Below are positions 1 to 5,653 of a stretch of DNA of 10,949 bases, piece by piece. The stretch spans positions 1-10,949 of the forward strand of contig JBFLXR010000032.1 of NCBI GenBank assembly GCA_040757065.1. Direction: 5' to 3'. Made by a program: the position numbers and the translations under genes. Under the pieces are notes generated by a model. That model was not told the origin of the DNA and did not search any database. It was given only the letters and a program-made list of their open reading frames with translations. Position 1 is the first letter of the stretch, and every line of letters starts with the position of its first letter. The stretch comes from JBFLXR01 sp040757065. Lineage in GTDB: Bacteria > Pseudomonadota > Gammaproteobacteria > Burkholderiales > Gallionellaceae.

Positions 1-19
1 GCCCGCGCACAGCGCGGGC
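1..19. repeat. GC-rich perfect hairpin at the window edge
   Basis: GCCCGCGC (1-8) and GCGCGGGC (12-19) are perfect reverse complements around an ACA loop. No T-run follows on the + strand. It could be the end of an upstream terminator or a leader structure. The reading frame of the next gene is open through it to the window edge, so it could even be coding. Only the pairing itself is certain. Confidence 0.4.
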
Positions 20-42
20 GGTCGCCGCATTACGAATTTCAT

Positions 43-1092
43 ATGCAGGCAGAACGAGCTGTTATTGCAAGAGGCGTGTTGGATCATGTCGAAGCACTGA
101 CCCGGCAGCGGGATATTATTCCGCTGAATATCAGCGTGCTGAGCTCGCTCCGGGAATTGCTGCAACTCGACCGGATCCGTCTGTGCGACGTTATCCGGCG
201 CGACGATCAGGTGCGCATTGCGCTGACGGCGTGGATCGACGGAGGCGAGGTACGCTGCAATGTCGATTTTCCCAGCGGCGAGGAGCTGCAGTTAGCCGAA
301 GCGCATCAGCCCTACCAAGCCTGTTGTCTGGATGGCAAGCCTTCGCTGATCGAGGCGGAGAGCGGCGGTTACACCGTTTGTCTGCCGGTGGTGCTGGATC
401 AGAAGATCGGCGCCTTTTTCGAAATCGACACACCGCAGCCGTTGACTCCGCACCAGTTGGATGTGATGGAGGGCATCGTGGGGGTGTACCGCAATTTCCT
501 CGCGCTGCTCAAAGATAGCCAGCACGACGAGCTGACTGGCCTGCTTAACCGTAAAACCTTCGACCACGGCATGACGGCATTGCTGAGCGCGGCACGTCAA
601 CCCGCAGAGGCGGATCTCGGCGAGCGCCGTGCCGCCGCAGGTGCGGGGGCATGGCTGGCGGTGATCGACATCGATCATTTCAAGCGCATTAACGACCAGT
701 TCGGACACCTGTACGGCGACGAGGTGCTGATACTGATGGCGAATTTGATGCGCCGCTCTTTTCGTCAGCAAGACAAGCTTTACCGTTTCGGCGGCGAAGA
801 ATTTGTGGTGTTAATGCGTCACATCGATTACGAACATGCCAGAAAAACGCTGGAGCGTTTTCGCGCTGCTGTCGAAGAGCAGGATTTTCCGCAAATCGGG
901 CGGGTGACAGTCTCCATCGGGTTCGCGCCCATTCTGCCGACGGATGTGGCTGCAGTATGCCTGGGGAATGCCGATGAAGCCCTGTATTACGTCAAAGAAC
1001 ACGGACGCAACCAAGTGCAGTGCTATACCGTTTTACTGGAAAGCGGGCACATCGCGCCCAAACAGGTAAACGACAAGGTCGACTTCTTTTAG
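43..1092 (+). CDS. Diguanylate cyclase (GGDEF) with N-terminal sensory region
   Basis: Predicted to make cyclic di-GMP from two GTP in the cytoplasm; no membrane segment is visible. Residues 1-155 form a poorly conserved region that reads like a GAF-type sensor (alternating strands, 'VCLPVVLDQKIGAFFEI' near 112-128); this is inference. The GGDEF domain starts at the D-x-LTGLLNR motif (162-170). It has the metal-binding FKRIND region near 213-218 and an intact GGEEF signature at 250-254. RQQD at 241-244, five residues before the signature, is a complete RxxD inhibitory site, so product inhibition is expected. An alanine/arginine-rich insert (about 184-204) lies between the first helix and the central strand. 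No Shine-Dalgarno precedes the ATG at 43. The frame is open to the window edge, so the true start could lie upstream. A hairpin terminator follows about 20 nt after the stop. Signal sensed and phenotype are unknown. Confidence 0.9.
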   Translation: MQAERAVIARGVLDHVEALTRQRDIIPLNISVLSSLRELLQLDRIRLCDVIRRDDQVRIALTAWIDGGEVRCNVDFPSGEELQLAEAHQPYQACCLDGKPSLIEAESGGYTVCLPVVLDQKIGAFFEIDTPQPLTPHQLDVMEGIVGVYRNFLALLKDSQHDELTGLLNRKTFDHGMTALLSAARQPAEADLGERRAAAGAGAWLAVIDIDHFKRINDQFGHLYGDEVLILMANLMRRSFRQQDKLYRFGGEEFVVLMRHIDYEHARKTLERFRAAVEEQDFPQIGRVTVSIGFAPILPTDVAAVCLGNADEALYYVKEHGRNQVQCYTVLLESGHIAPKQVNDKVDFF

Positions 1093-1112
1093 CGTAACCC
1101 AGCCGTTCAAAC

Positions 1113-1140
1113 GAAAAGTGCGGCTTGCGCCGCACTTTCG
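1113..1140. terminator. Bidirectional hairpin terminator between the GGDEF gene and the 6S RNA
   Basis: AAAGTGCGGC (1115-1124) pairs perfectly with GCCGCACTTT (1129-1138) around a TTGC loop. The right arm ends in TTT on the + strand. On the - strand the stem runs into CTTTTCGTTT, which is the better U-tract. It sits between the convergent GGDEF gene (+) and the 6S RNA (-) and probably ends transcripts from both sides. Confidence 0.75.
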
Positions 1141-1142
1141 AA

Positions 1143-1161
1143 CATACCGCGATGCGGTATG
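1143..1161 (-). repeat. Short perfect hairpin downstream of 6S RNA
   Basis: CATACCGC (1143-1150) and GCGGTATG (1154-1161) pair around a GAT loop. It lies about 10 nt past the 6S 3' end on the - strand, before the 1113-1140 terminator. No U-run follows on either strand. It may be a 3' trailer hairpin that defines 6S processing or backs up termination. Confidence 0.5.
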
Positions 1162-1171
1162 CAGAATAAAG

Positions 1172-1363
1172 CCCCCCACATGTGCCGTTTTGGTTCAGCA
1201 TCTTGAACCTAGAGTTCAAGAGGGTCGCTTGTCGACCGCATCAGGTACGTCCGCATGGGACGCGCACAACAGCGGCATAAAGACGCGCAACCTTACGCAG
1301 TGCGTATTGGCTCAAAGAATTTATGAACCTTGCGAACACCGCAGGGGACAACCTTGTGGGGAA
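1172..1363 (-). ncRNA. ssrS: 6S RNA
   Basis: 6S RNA binds sigma70-RNA polymerase by mimicking an open promoter and is abundant in stationary phase. Support is structural and positional. On the - strand, CCCCACA (1361-1355) pairs with TGTGGGG (1180-1174) as the outer closing stem. GGTTCA (1329-1324) pairs with TGAACC (1197-1192) further in. CTTGAAC/GTTCAAG (1220-1214 with 1208-1202) forms the small 3' central-bubble hairpin, which closely resembles E. coli CTTGAACCAAGGGTTCAAG. The stretch TGTTCGCAAG...TTGAGCC at the 5' side also resembles E. coli 6S. The length, about 190 nt, fits the family (184 in E. coli). The location immediately downstream of zapA on the same strand is the classic position. 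Ends are set from the closing stem and may be off by several bases. No folate cyclo-ligase gene (ygfA) follows; a convergent GGDEF gene does. Confidence 0.9.
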
Positions 1364-1418
1364 TGCCGGAGAACGGATGCGGTACGTCGTACCGACTGGA
1401 ATACATCCGGCGTTCCCC
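1358..1418 (-). other. Nested hairpin between zapA and 6S RNA, overlapping the 6S 5' arm
   Basis: A nested inverted repeat is present: GGGGAA (1358-1363) with TTCCCC (1413-1418), GCCGG (1365-1369) with CCGGC (1407-1411), and CGGTAC (1380-1385) with GTACCG (1389-1394). GGATG (1375-1379) could also pair with CATCC (1404-1408), in competition with the CCGGC arm. On the - strand its 3' arm is the same CCCC that forms the outer 6S stem. On the + strand the hairpin ends in TTTT (1419-1422), giving it terminator shape for + strand readthrough. It may end or process the zapA transcript or shape the 6S precursor; the role is inferred. Confidence 0.55.
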
Positions 1419-1458
1419 TTTTACTGCTCAGAGACTCGCGCTGTTGCCCGTGCGCGAA

Positions 1459-1758
1459 TCAGAATAACTTTTCTTGTTCGGCCAGCGCCGCATCGATGGC
1501 GGCTTGCATGGTGCCTATTCTACGCTTGTATTCGCCGATGTCAAAACCTCCCGCCATGCGGGTGGAAAGCAGTTCGTGCGCCATGTTCAGCGCAGCCATG
1601 ATGGCGATGCGCTCGGCGGTAACCACCTTGCCGCTGTCGCGGATGTCGCGCATTTTTTTGTCGAGGTATTCCACCGCTTCCTGCAGGCCGGGGCGGTCTT
1701 CCTCGGTGCAGGCGACGCGGAACTCGCGGTCGAGAATCTTAATGTCCAGAGTTTGCAT
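1459..1758 (-). CDS. zapA: Cell division protein ZapA
   Basis: ZapA is a cytoplasmic FtsZ-binding protein that bundles FtsZ filaments and stabilises the Z-ring. The 99-residue product has the family's layout. An N-terminal globular head ('MQTLDIKILDREFRVACTEE', 1-20) is followed by the conserved AVEYLDKKMRDIRDSGKVVTAERIAIMAALNMAHELL region (about 28-64), then a C-terminal coiled coil (about 70-99) used for tetramerisation. The length is typical. The gene lies 14 nt after the ZapB-like gene on the same strand and upstream of 6S RNA, the arrangement known from many proteobacteria. The ribosome-binding site is weak, so translation may depend partly on coupling to the upstream gene. Confidence 0.93.
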   Translation of the reverse strand: MQTLDIKILDREFRVACTEEDRPGLQEAVEYLDKKMRDIRDSGKVVTAERIAIMAALNMAHELLSTRMAGGFDIGEYKRRIGTMQAAIDAALAEQEKLF

Positions 1759-1772
1759 AGTGTCGCCGTTCT

Positions 1773-1964
1773 TTATTCGGGAAGCTGAACCATCAGTTTT
1801 TCCAAACGCGCCGCTGCCGCCTCGATTTTATCTTCGTATTGGCGGTTCATGCTTTGCGCGGCGGCAAGTTCCTGACGTAGCTCGGCGTTTTCGGCGCGCA
1901 ACTGGCGGTGGATTTGCACCAGTTGCATGACTTTTTGTTCAAGGGTTTGGAGTTCGTTCTGCAT
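1773..1964 (-). CDS. Small ZapB-like coiled-coil protein (TIGR02449-type)
   Basis: A protein of about 63 residues that is nearly all predicted coiled coil: leucines and other hydrophobics recur in heptads (MQNELQTLEQKVMQLVQI..., RAENAELRQELAAA). There is no membrane segment or enzymatic motif. Small coiled-coil proteins directly upstream of zapA in beta- and gammaproteobacteria are annotated as TIGR02449 or ZapB-like. A role in Z-ring organisation beside ZapA is inferred from size, composition and linkage. A GTG at 1973 would add three residues, but it overlaps the -10 box TATAGT. The ATG at 1964 is therefore preferred and lies about 7 nt after that box, suggesting a leaderless mRNA; no Shine-Dalgarno is present. 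It is the first gene of a probable operon with zapA. Confidence 0.8.
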   Translation of the reverse strand: MQNELQTLEQKVMQLVQIHRQLRAENAELRQELAAAQSMNRQYEDKIEAAAARLEKLMVQLPE

Positions 1965-1971
1965 GTATCGC

Positions 1972-2001
1972 ACTATAGTCTATGAGCGTTTATGCCGTCA
2001 A
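1972..2001 (-). promoter_or_regulatory. Sigma70 promoter for the ZapB-like gene/zapA
   Basis: On the - strand TTGACG (2001-1996) and TATAGT (1977-1972) are separated by 18 nt, a good sigma70 match. The expected start site falls at or within a base or two of the ATG at 1964. The -35 element lies only about 5 bp from the candidate -35 of the divergent btuB promoter, so polymerases on the two may compete. Confidence 0.6.
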
Positions 2002-2005
2002 ACGG

Positions 2006-2036
2006 TTGGGCAGTTTTCATGCCGCTCTGCTACAAT
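2006..2036 (+). promoter_or_regulatory. Promoter of the riboswitch-btuB transcript
   Basis: An extended -10, TGC-TACAAT (2028-2036), is followed by GCGCGCC. TTGGGC (2006-2011) is a possible but weak -35 with a long 19-nt spacer. The predicted start near 2043 lies just before the riboswitch. The same TGnTAnanT context occurs before btuM and msbA. Confidence 0.55.
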
Positions 2037-2047
2037 GCGCGCCGCTT

Positions 2048-2214
2048 TGAGGTGCCGTCGGGTCGAACGATCCGCCGGTTAAACGGGAAACAGGTGAAAA
2101 ACCTGTGCTGCCCCCGCAACGGTAAGCAAGTGTGGGCGTATCGAAATGCCACTGTGAACTGCGTTTCATGGGAAGGCGATGCGCTTGGTCTTGCTAGCCC
2201 GGATACCGGCCCGA
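2048..2214 (+). promoter_or_regulatory. Cobalamin riboswitch (aptamer)
   Basis: This RNA element binds adenosylcobalamin or a related corrinoid and controls the downstream B12 gene. Diagnostic blocks appear in order: AGGTGCC near 2050; the TTAAACGGGAAACAGGTG block (2079-2096); the paired CAGGT/ACCTG arm; the highly conserved GCTGCCCCCGCAACGGTAAG region (2107-2126); GCCACTG (2148-2154); ATGGGAAGGCGATGCGC (2168-2184); and the B12-box variant TAGCCCGGATACCGGCC (2195-2211). TCGGG (2058-2062) can pair with CCCGA (2210-2214) as the closing P1 stem. It sits 150 nt upstream of a btuB start, the expected partner. By family, ligand binding should lower BtuB synthesis. Exact ends are approximate. Confidence 0.93.
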
Positions 2215-2222
2215 AGCAGGGT

Positions 2223-2358
2223 CGGGAAATGCTGCGGGCGGCAGTGTGGACGGTATCGGGCCGGGCATTCGCTCTCCGGCCGGTTTGCCTGTTCGCTGGT
2301 CGCATTTCCTGTGTGCATCATGTTCCAACGGGGACGCTTGGAACGTAACTCAGGAAAT
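2223..2358 (+). promoter_or_regulatory. Riboswitch expression platform: competing Shine-Dalgarno sequestor and anti-sequestor
   Basis: ATTTCCTG (2304-2311) is perfectly complementary to CAGGAAAT (2351-2358), which contains the btuB Shine-Dalgarno AGGA. This stem would close over an inner hairpin GTTCCAA/TTGGAAC (2322-2328 with 2338-2344) and hide the ribosome site. The same strand, 2302-2311, is also complementary to 2223-2232 just after the aptamer: eight Watson-Crick pairs, then one G-U and one C-G. The two helices exclude each other. A further hairpin, GGCCGG/CCGGCC (2259-2264 with 2276-2281), lies between them and has no T-run. The pairings are read directly from the sequence; that this is a translational switch is inference. 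Confidence 0.65.
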
Positions 2359-2364
2359 CATCTT

Positions 2365-4182
2365 ATGAAGTTTCGCAAAACAACTCTCGCTGCACTGCTG
2401 TGTGCGGCAACGCCCTTGGCTTATGCCGCTGACGCACTCGATGAAGTGGTGGTGACGGCCACCCGCACCGAGCAGCCGCTCAATCAAACCTTGAGCACCA
2501 CCACCGTGCTGACGGAAAAAGAAATTCGCAATTCGCAGGCTGCCGATCTGCCGACCTTGCTGCGCAGCGTGGCGGGTGTGGAAGTCTATCAGCAAGGCGG
2601 TGCCGGCAAGCAAAGCAGCTTGTTCCTGCGCGGCACGAATAGCTCGCATGTGCTGGTGCTGATCGACGGCGTGCGCGTCAATTCGGTGACCACTGGCATT
2701 ACCGCGATTCAGGATTTGATACTGGATCAAGTCGAACGCATTGAAGTGGTGCGCGGCAATGTCAGCAGCGTTTACGGTTCCGATGCCATCGGCGGCGTGG
2801 TGCAGATTTTCACCCGGCGCGGGCGCGGAGAGCCGCACCTGAATTTCAGCGCTGCGATGGGGAGTCACAATACCCAGCGCACTTCCGCGGGTTTTGGTGG
2901 CGCAGTGAACGATACCCGCTTTAGCCTGCAAGCCTCGCATTACCGCACCGATGGCGTTTCGGCGATGGATCCGGCCATTAATCCGGGCGTAAATCCGAAC
3001 AAAAACGGCTATGAAAATGTCTCGGTTTCCGGAAATCTGCGTCATGCGTTTACCGCGGGCCACAGCCTGACCGCTACCGTGTTCGATTCGCAGGGTCGGA
3101 ACTCCTACGACAATCCGTTCAACTTCGTGCGTACCGACGTGAATACTTCGACGGCGCATGTCAGCAAGGCATCGCTGGCCTCCGACAATCAATTCACCGA
3201 AAGTTGGAACAGTCATTTGCAACTGGCTGAGGGCAACGACGAGTCGCGCGACTACCTGAACGGTGCGCCTTCGATGTTCGGCTACCGCTTTAAGACCTAT
3301 AACCGCCAACTCACCTGGCAGAACACCGTGCAGGTGGCAGAAGGCTCCAAGCTGCTGCTCGGTGCGGAAAATCTGAACCAGAAAGTGAACAGCGATACGC
3401 AGTATGCCGTTAACAACCGCAAGGTCAATAGCTTCTTTGCCGGTTACACCGGACAGTTCGGCGCGAACCAGTTTCAGTTGAACGGACGTCAGGATCGCAA
3501 CTCGCAATACGGCAATGCCAATACCGGCCTGATCGGCTACGGCTATGCCTTTACCGATGCCCTGCGCGCTACCGCCAGCTACAGCACGGCATATAAGGCG
3601 CCCAGCTTTAACGATCTGTACTATCCTTTCTTCGGCAACGCTAATCTGAAGCCGGAGCGGGCGCGCAATGCCGAAGCGGGCATTCACTATGCAGCATCCG
3701 GGCAGCAAGCCGATCTGGTGTATTTCGACAACCGTATCCGCGATTTGATTGCATACAATGCCTTCTTCCTGCCGGTGAATGTGAATCAGGCGCGCATTAA
3801 AGGTGTGGAACTGAGCTATGCCGGCAAGTTCGGCGATACCGGCGTTAAACTGTCGCTGACTGCGCAGGATCCGAAGGATACCGCGACCGGCCAGCAGTTG
3901 ATCCGCCGCGCCAAGAGCTTCGGCAGTTTTGCGCTGACTCAGCAGTTCGGCGATTGGCAAGCCGGGGCGGAAGTGCTGGCCAGCAGCCTGCGCAAAGATA
4001 CCGGCGGGCAAACGCTGTCCGGTTACGGCTTGTTCAACATGACGGCGAACTACACCCTCTCCAAGGACGTGAAGCTGAACCTGCGTGCGGACAACTTGTT
4101 CAATCGCAAATACACCTACGCCTACGGGTACAACACCCTCGGGCGCAGCGTGTATGCCGGACTGAGCTACCAGCCGGAATAA
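2365..4182 (+). CDS. btuB: TonB-dependent vitamin B12 outer-membrane receptor BtuB
   Basis: BtuB binds corrinoids at the cell surface and moves them into the periplasm using TonB/ExbBD energy. The 605-residue precursor (E. coli 614) has a signal peptide with likely cleavage after AYA at residue 21. A TonB box follows, DEVVVTATR (26-34). The plug domain comes next, with 'LPTLLRSVAGVEVYQQGG', 'LFLRGTNSSHVLVLIDGVRVN' and 'IERIEVVRGNVSSVYGSDAIGGVVQIFTR' blocks (about 60-155). The rest is a beta-barrel rich in alternating aromatic strands and Asn/Asp/Gly loops. It ends with the family-like 'DNLFNRKYTYAYGYNTLGRSVYAGLSYQ'. The start at 2365 is supported by the AGGA Shine-Dalgarno (2352-2355) and the signal peptide; an in-frame ATG at 2179 lies inside the riboswitch. 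Oddly, the protein ends in Tyr-Gln-Pro-Glu, not the usual terminal aromatic. Regulation is by the upstream cobalamin riboswitch. Confidence 0.95.
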   Translation: MKFRKTTLAALLCAATPLAYAADALDEVVVTATRTEQPLNQTLSTTTVLTEKEIRNSQAADLPTLLRSVAGVEVYQQGGAGKQSSLFLRGTNSSHVLVLIDGVRVNSVTTGITAIQDLILDQVERIEVVRGNVSSVYGSDAIGGVVQIFTRRGRGEPHLNFSAAMGSHNTQRTSAGFGGAVNDTRFSLQASHYRTDGVSAMDPAINPGVNPNKNGYENVSVSGNLRHAFTAGHSLTATVFDSQGRNSYDNPFNFVRTDVNTSTAHVSKASLASDNQFTESWNSHLQLAEGNDESRDYLNGAPSMFGYRFKTYNRQLTWQNTVQVAEGSKLLLGAENLNQKVNSDTQYAVNNRKVNSFFAGYTGQFGANQFQLNGRQDRNSQYGNANTGLIGYGYAFTDALRATASYSTAYKAPSFNDLYYPFFGNANLKPERARNAEAGIHYAASGQQADLVYFDNRIRDLIAYNAFFLPVNVNQARIKGVELSYAGKFGDTGVKLSLTAQDPKDTATGQQLIRRAKSFGSFALTQQFGDWQAGAEVLASSLRKDTGGQTLSGYGLFNMTANYTLSKDVKLNLRADNLFNRKYTYAYGYNTLGRSVYAGLSYQPE

Positions 4183-4197
4183 GGCAGTAGTACAGTT

Positions 4198-4233
4198 AGC
4201 CGGAGCGGCGGGCATCCCGCCGTCCCGGCTTTT
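4198..4233 (+). terminator. Rho-independent terminator of btuB
   Basis: AGCCGG (4198-4203) pairs with CCGGCT (4225-4230), and CGGCGGG (4206-4212) with CCCGCCG (4216-4222), around a CAT loop. TTTT (4230-4233) follows at once. It begins 15 nt after the btuB stop. It should separate btuB from btuM-cobA, though readthrough is possible. Confidence 0.85.
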
Positions 4234-4235
4234 CT

Positions 4236-4243
4236 GGTAAAGT
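4236..4243 (+). promoter_or_regulatory. Candidate extended -10 promoter for btuM-cobA
   Basis: TGG-TAAAGT (4235-4243 with the preceding T) directly follows the btuB terminator and resembles the extended -10 elements before btuB and msbA. No convincing -35 is seen, as the terminator stem occupies that space. It would give a leader of about 32 nt before the btuM ATG. There is no room for a second riboswitch. Confidence 0.4.
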
Positions 4244-4282
4244 GCGGGCTATTCATCCGGCACGATTGCAATGGAGTACAAC

Positions 4283-4861
4283 ATGCAAACACAAACCAAA
4301 CAACTGAGTATTTTTGCTGCGCTGGCGCTGTTGATGGCAGCGACGCGATTTAATCATTTCGGCTCGGCAGTTGCCCTGCCCGACGCCAGTCTGGCGGTTT
4401 TTTTCCTCGGCGGTTTTTATCTGGCACAGCAAGCCCGCCTCGGTATGCTGATGTTCGCCGCGCTGCTGGCGCTGGCGGGCGGCATGGATTACTACGCCAC
4501 CTCGGTCGGCGGTGTGAGCGACTGGTGCATCACCCCCGCCTATTCTTTCCTGATTCCCACTTATGCCGTGCTGTGGTTCGGCGGGCGCTGGTTCGCGCAG
4601 CATCAGCAACGCGGCTGGCTGAATCTGGGCGTGTTCGCCGCGTCTGCGGCAGTTGCAACCACGCTGGCTTTCCTGATTTCCAACCTCAGCTTCTACTTGC
4701 TGTCCGGTTACTTTCCGGCAATGGGCGCGGCTGAATATGCACACAGCGTTGCACAGTACTACCTGCCCTATTTGAGCAGTGCGGCGGTGTATCTGGCCGG
4801 AGCGGCCGTTGTGCACGGCCTGCTGACCCGTCGCAGCGGTTTGCCGGTTGTGCATGGCTGA
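4283..4861 (+). CDS. btuM: Inner-membrane vitamin B12 transporter BtuM
   Basis: BtuM proteins are small membrane proteins related to ECF-transporter S-components. They take up cobalamin without a dedicated ECF module, and the studied Thiobacillus homolog removes the cyano ligand through a conserved cysteine that contacts cobalt. The 192-residue product has about six hydrophobic helices: roughly 8-20, 34-48, 53-66, 84-97, 113-137 and 158-175. A motif GGVSDWCITPAYSFLIPTY surrounds Cys82, which matches the catalytic cysteine region of the family. The ATG at 4283 is preferred to the one at 4271 because GGAG (4273-4276) is well placed as its Shine-Dalgarno. Linkage to btuB upstream and an adenosyltransferase overlapping downstream strongly supports the B12 role. 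The assignment rests on remembered family features plus context, not on an alignment. Confidence 0.85.
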   Translation: MQTQTKQLSIFAALALLMAATRFNHFGSAVALPDASLAVFFLGGFYLAQQARLGMLMFAALLALAGGMDYYATSVGGVSDWCITPAYSFLIPTYAVLWFGGRWFAQHQQRGWLNLGVFAASAAVATTLAFLISNLSFYLLSGYFPAMGAAEYAHSVAQYYLPYLSSAAVYLAGAAVVHGLLTRRSGLPVVHG

Positions 4862-5453
4862 TTCGGACACGCAACACCGCGCGCGCATGGCGCGCAAAAA
4901 AGCGGTGGTGGATGCAGGCATCGCGCAGGCCACCGAAGTGCGCGGCATCGTAATCGTCAACACCGGCAGTGGCAAAGGTAAAAGCACGGCCGGTTTCGGC
5001 ATGCTGGCCCGAGCGCTCGGTCACGGCATGCGCGTCGGCGTGGTGCAGTTCATCAAAGCGCCGATGTCCACCGGCGAAGAAACCTTCTTCCGCCGTTTTC
5101 CCGAAGTGCGTTTTCATGTGATGGGCGAAGGGTTTACCTGGGAAACCCAAGACCGTGCGCGCGATGTTGCAGCGGCACAGGCCGCATGGAAAGTGGCTTG
5201 TGAGTTATTGTCCGATCCCGGCTGCGCAGTGGTATTGCTCGACGAGTTGAATATCGCCCTGAGCTGCGGCTATCTCGAGCTGGAAGCGGTGCTCGCTGCG
5301 CTGCAAGCTCGTCCACCGATGCAGCATGTGGTCATCACCGGGCGCGCTGCGCCGCAGGGGCTGATCGACTATGCCGATACCGTCACTGAAATGCGTCAGA
5401 TCAAACACGCCTATTACGCCGGCATAGCAGCCCAGCCCGGCGTCGAACTGTAA
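4854..5453 (+). CDS. cobA: Corrinoid adenosyltransferase (CobA/CobO/BtuR type)
   Basis: Transfers the 5'-deoxyadenosyl group of ATP to cob(I)alamin or cobinamide, giving the coenzyme form and trapping imported corrinoid in the cytoplasm. The 199-residue product (E. coli BtuR 196) has a variable basic N-terminus. A P-loop follows, NTGSGKGKSTAGFG (36-49), then VGVVQFIKAP (61-70), the family motif GEGFTW (91-96), VVLLDELN (126-133) and VVITGRAAP (149-157) with the ending 'VTEMRQIKHAYYAGIAAQPGVEL'. Its ATG overlaps the end of btuM by 8 nt, and no good Shine-Dalgarno is visible, so translation is probably coupled to btuM. A TTG at 4848 in the same frame is a less likely start. It completes the import-and-activation route begun by btuB and btuM. 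Confidence 0.95.
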   Translation: MADSDTQHRARMARKKAVVDAGIAQATEVRGIVIVNTGSGKGKSTAGFGMLARALGHGMRVGVVQFIKAPMSTGEETFFRRFPEVRFHVMGEGFTWETQDRARDVAAAQAAWKVACELLSDPGCAVVLLDELNIALSCGYLELEAVLAALQARPPMQHVVITGRAAPQGLIDYADTVTEMRQIKHAYYAGIAAQPGVEL

Positions 5454-5465
5454 CGCTAACTACAT

Positions 5466-5490
5466 TGCGCGTATGCGCATGACAGTTTTT
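5466..5490 (+). terminator. Weak candidate terminator after cobA
   Basis: TGCGC (5466-5470) can pair with GCGCA (5475-5479), and a run of five T (5486-5490) follows 7 nt later. The stem is short and the spacing poor, so this is tentative. Confidence 0.25.
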
Positions 5491-5496
5491 CGGGTT

Positions 5497-5524
5497 TTGT
5501 AAGCTTATTACGCGGGAGTATTAG
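5497..5524 (+). promoter_or_regulatory. Candidate promoter upstream of the wHTH-GGDEF-EAL gene
   Basis: TTGTAA (5497-5502) and TATTAG (5519-5524) lie 16 nt apart in a region much richer in A and T than its surroundings. A leader of about 120 nt would follow, including the A-rich stretch 5590-5643. That leader could hold sites for the gene's own DNA-binding domain, but I see no clear direct repeats. Confidence 0.3.
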
Positions 5525-5653
5525 TGCCTTCATAAGGATTCCATCAAGATTCGTTTGGACGATTCGGCAACAATCTGCGCTGCGACGGTACAGAAAACAG
5601 CAAAAATGCCGTAAACAAAAAAAGCGGCTTGCAATAATAAAAAGGCAAGAATC

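Noticed and set aside
1118..1930. A 270-codon + strand open frame across the 6S RNA, zapA and the ZapB-like gene
   Set aside because: It runs antisense to a structured RNA and two recognisable genes and has no coherent protein features.
2259..2286. GGCCGG/CCGGCC hairpin considered as the riboswitch transcription terminator
   Set aside because: It is followed by GGTTTGCCTG, with no usable U-tract; the Shine-Dalgarno sequestor further downstream is the better-supported control element.
2179..2364. Upstream in-frame ATG extending btuB by 62 residues
   Set aside because: The extension lies inside the riboswitch and expression platform and would put a basic, unstructured stretch before the signal peptide. 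The ATG at 2365 has a good Shine-Dalgarno and starts a normal signal peptide.
2350..4215. A 621-codon open frame on the - strand opposite btuB
   Set aside because: It is the mirror of btuB in another frame: low-complexity, rich in His/Arg/Gln/Ala with no recognisable motif, while the + strand frame has a signal peptide, TonB box and plug motifs.
5585..5643. A-rich tract with loosely repeated CAGAAAA/CAGCAAA before the GGDEF-EAL gene, considered as a direct-repeat operator for its winged helix
   Set aside because: The repeats are short, imperfect and explained by low complexity; spacing does not clearly fit the 11-bp repeats of PhoB-type sites.
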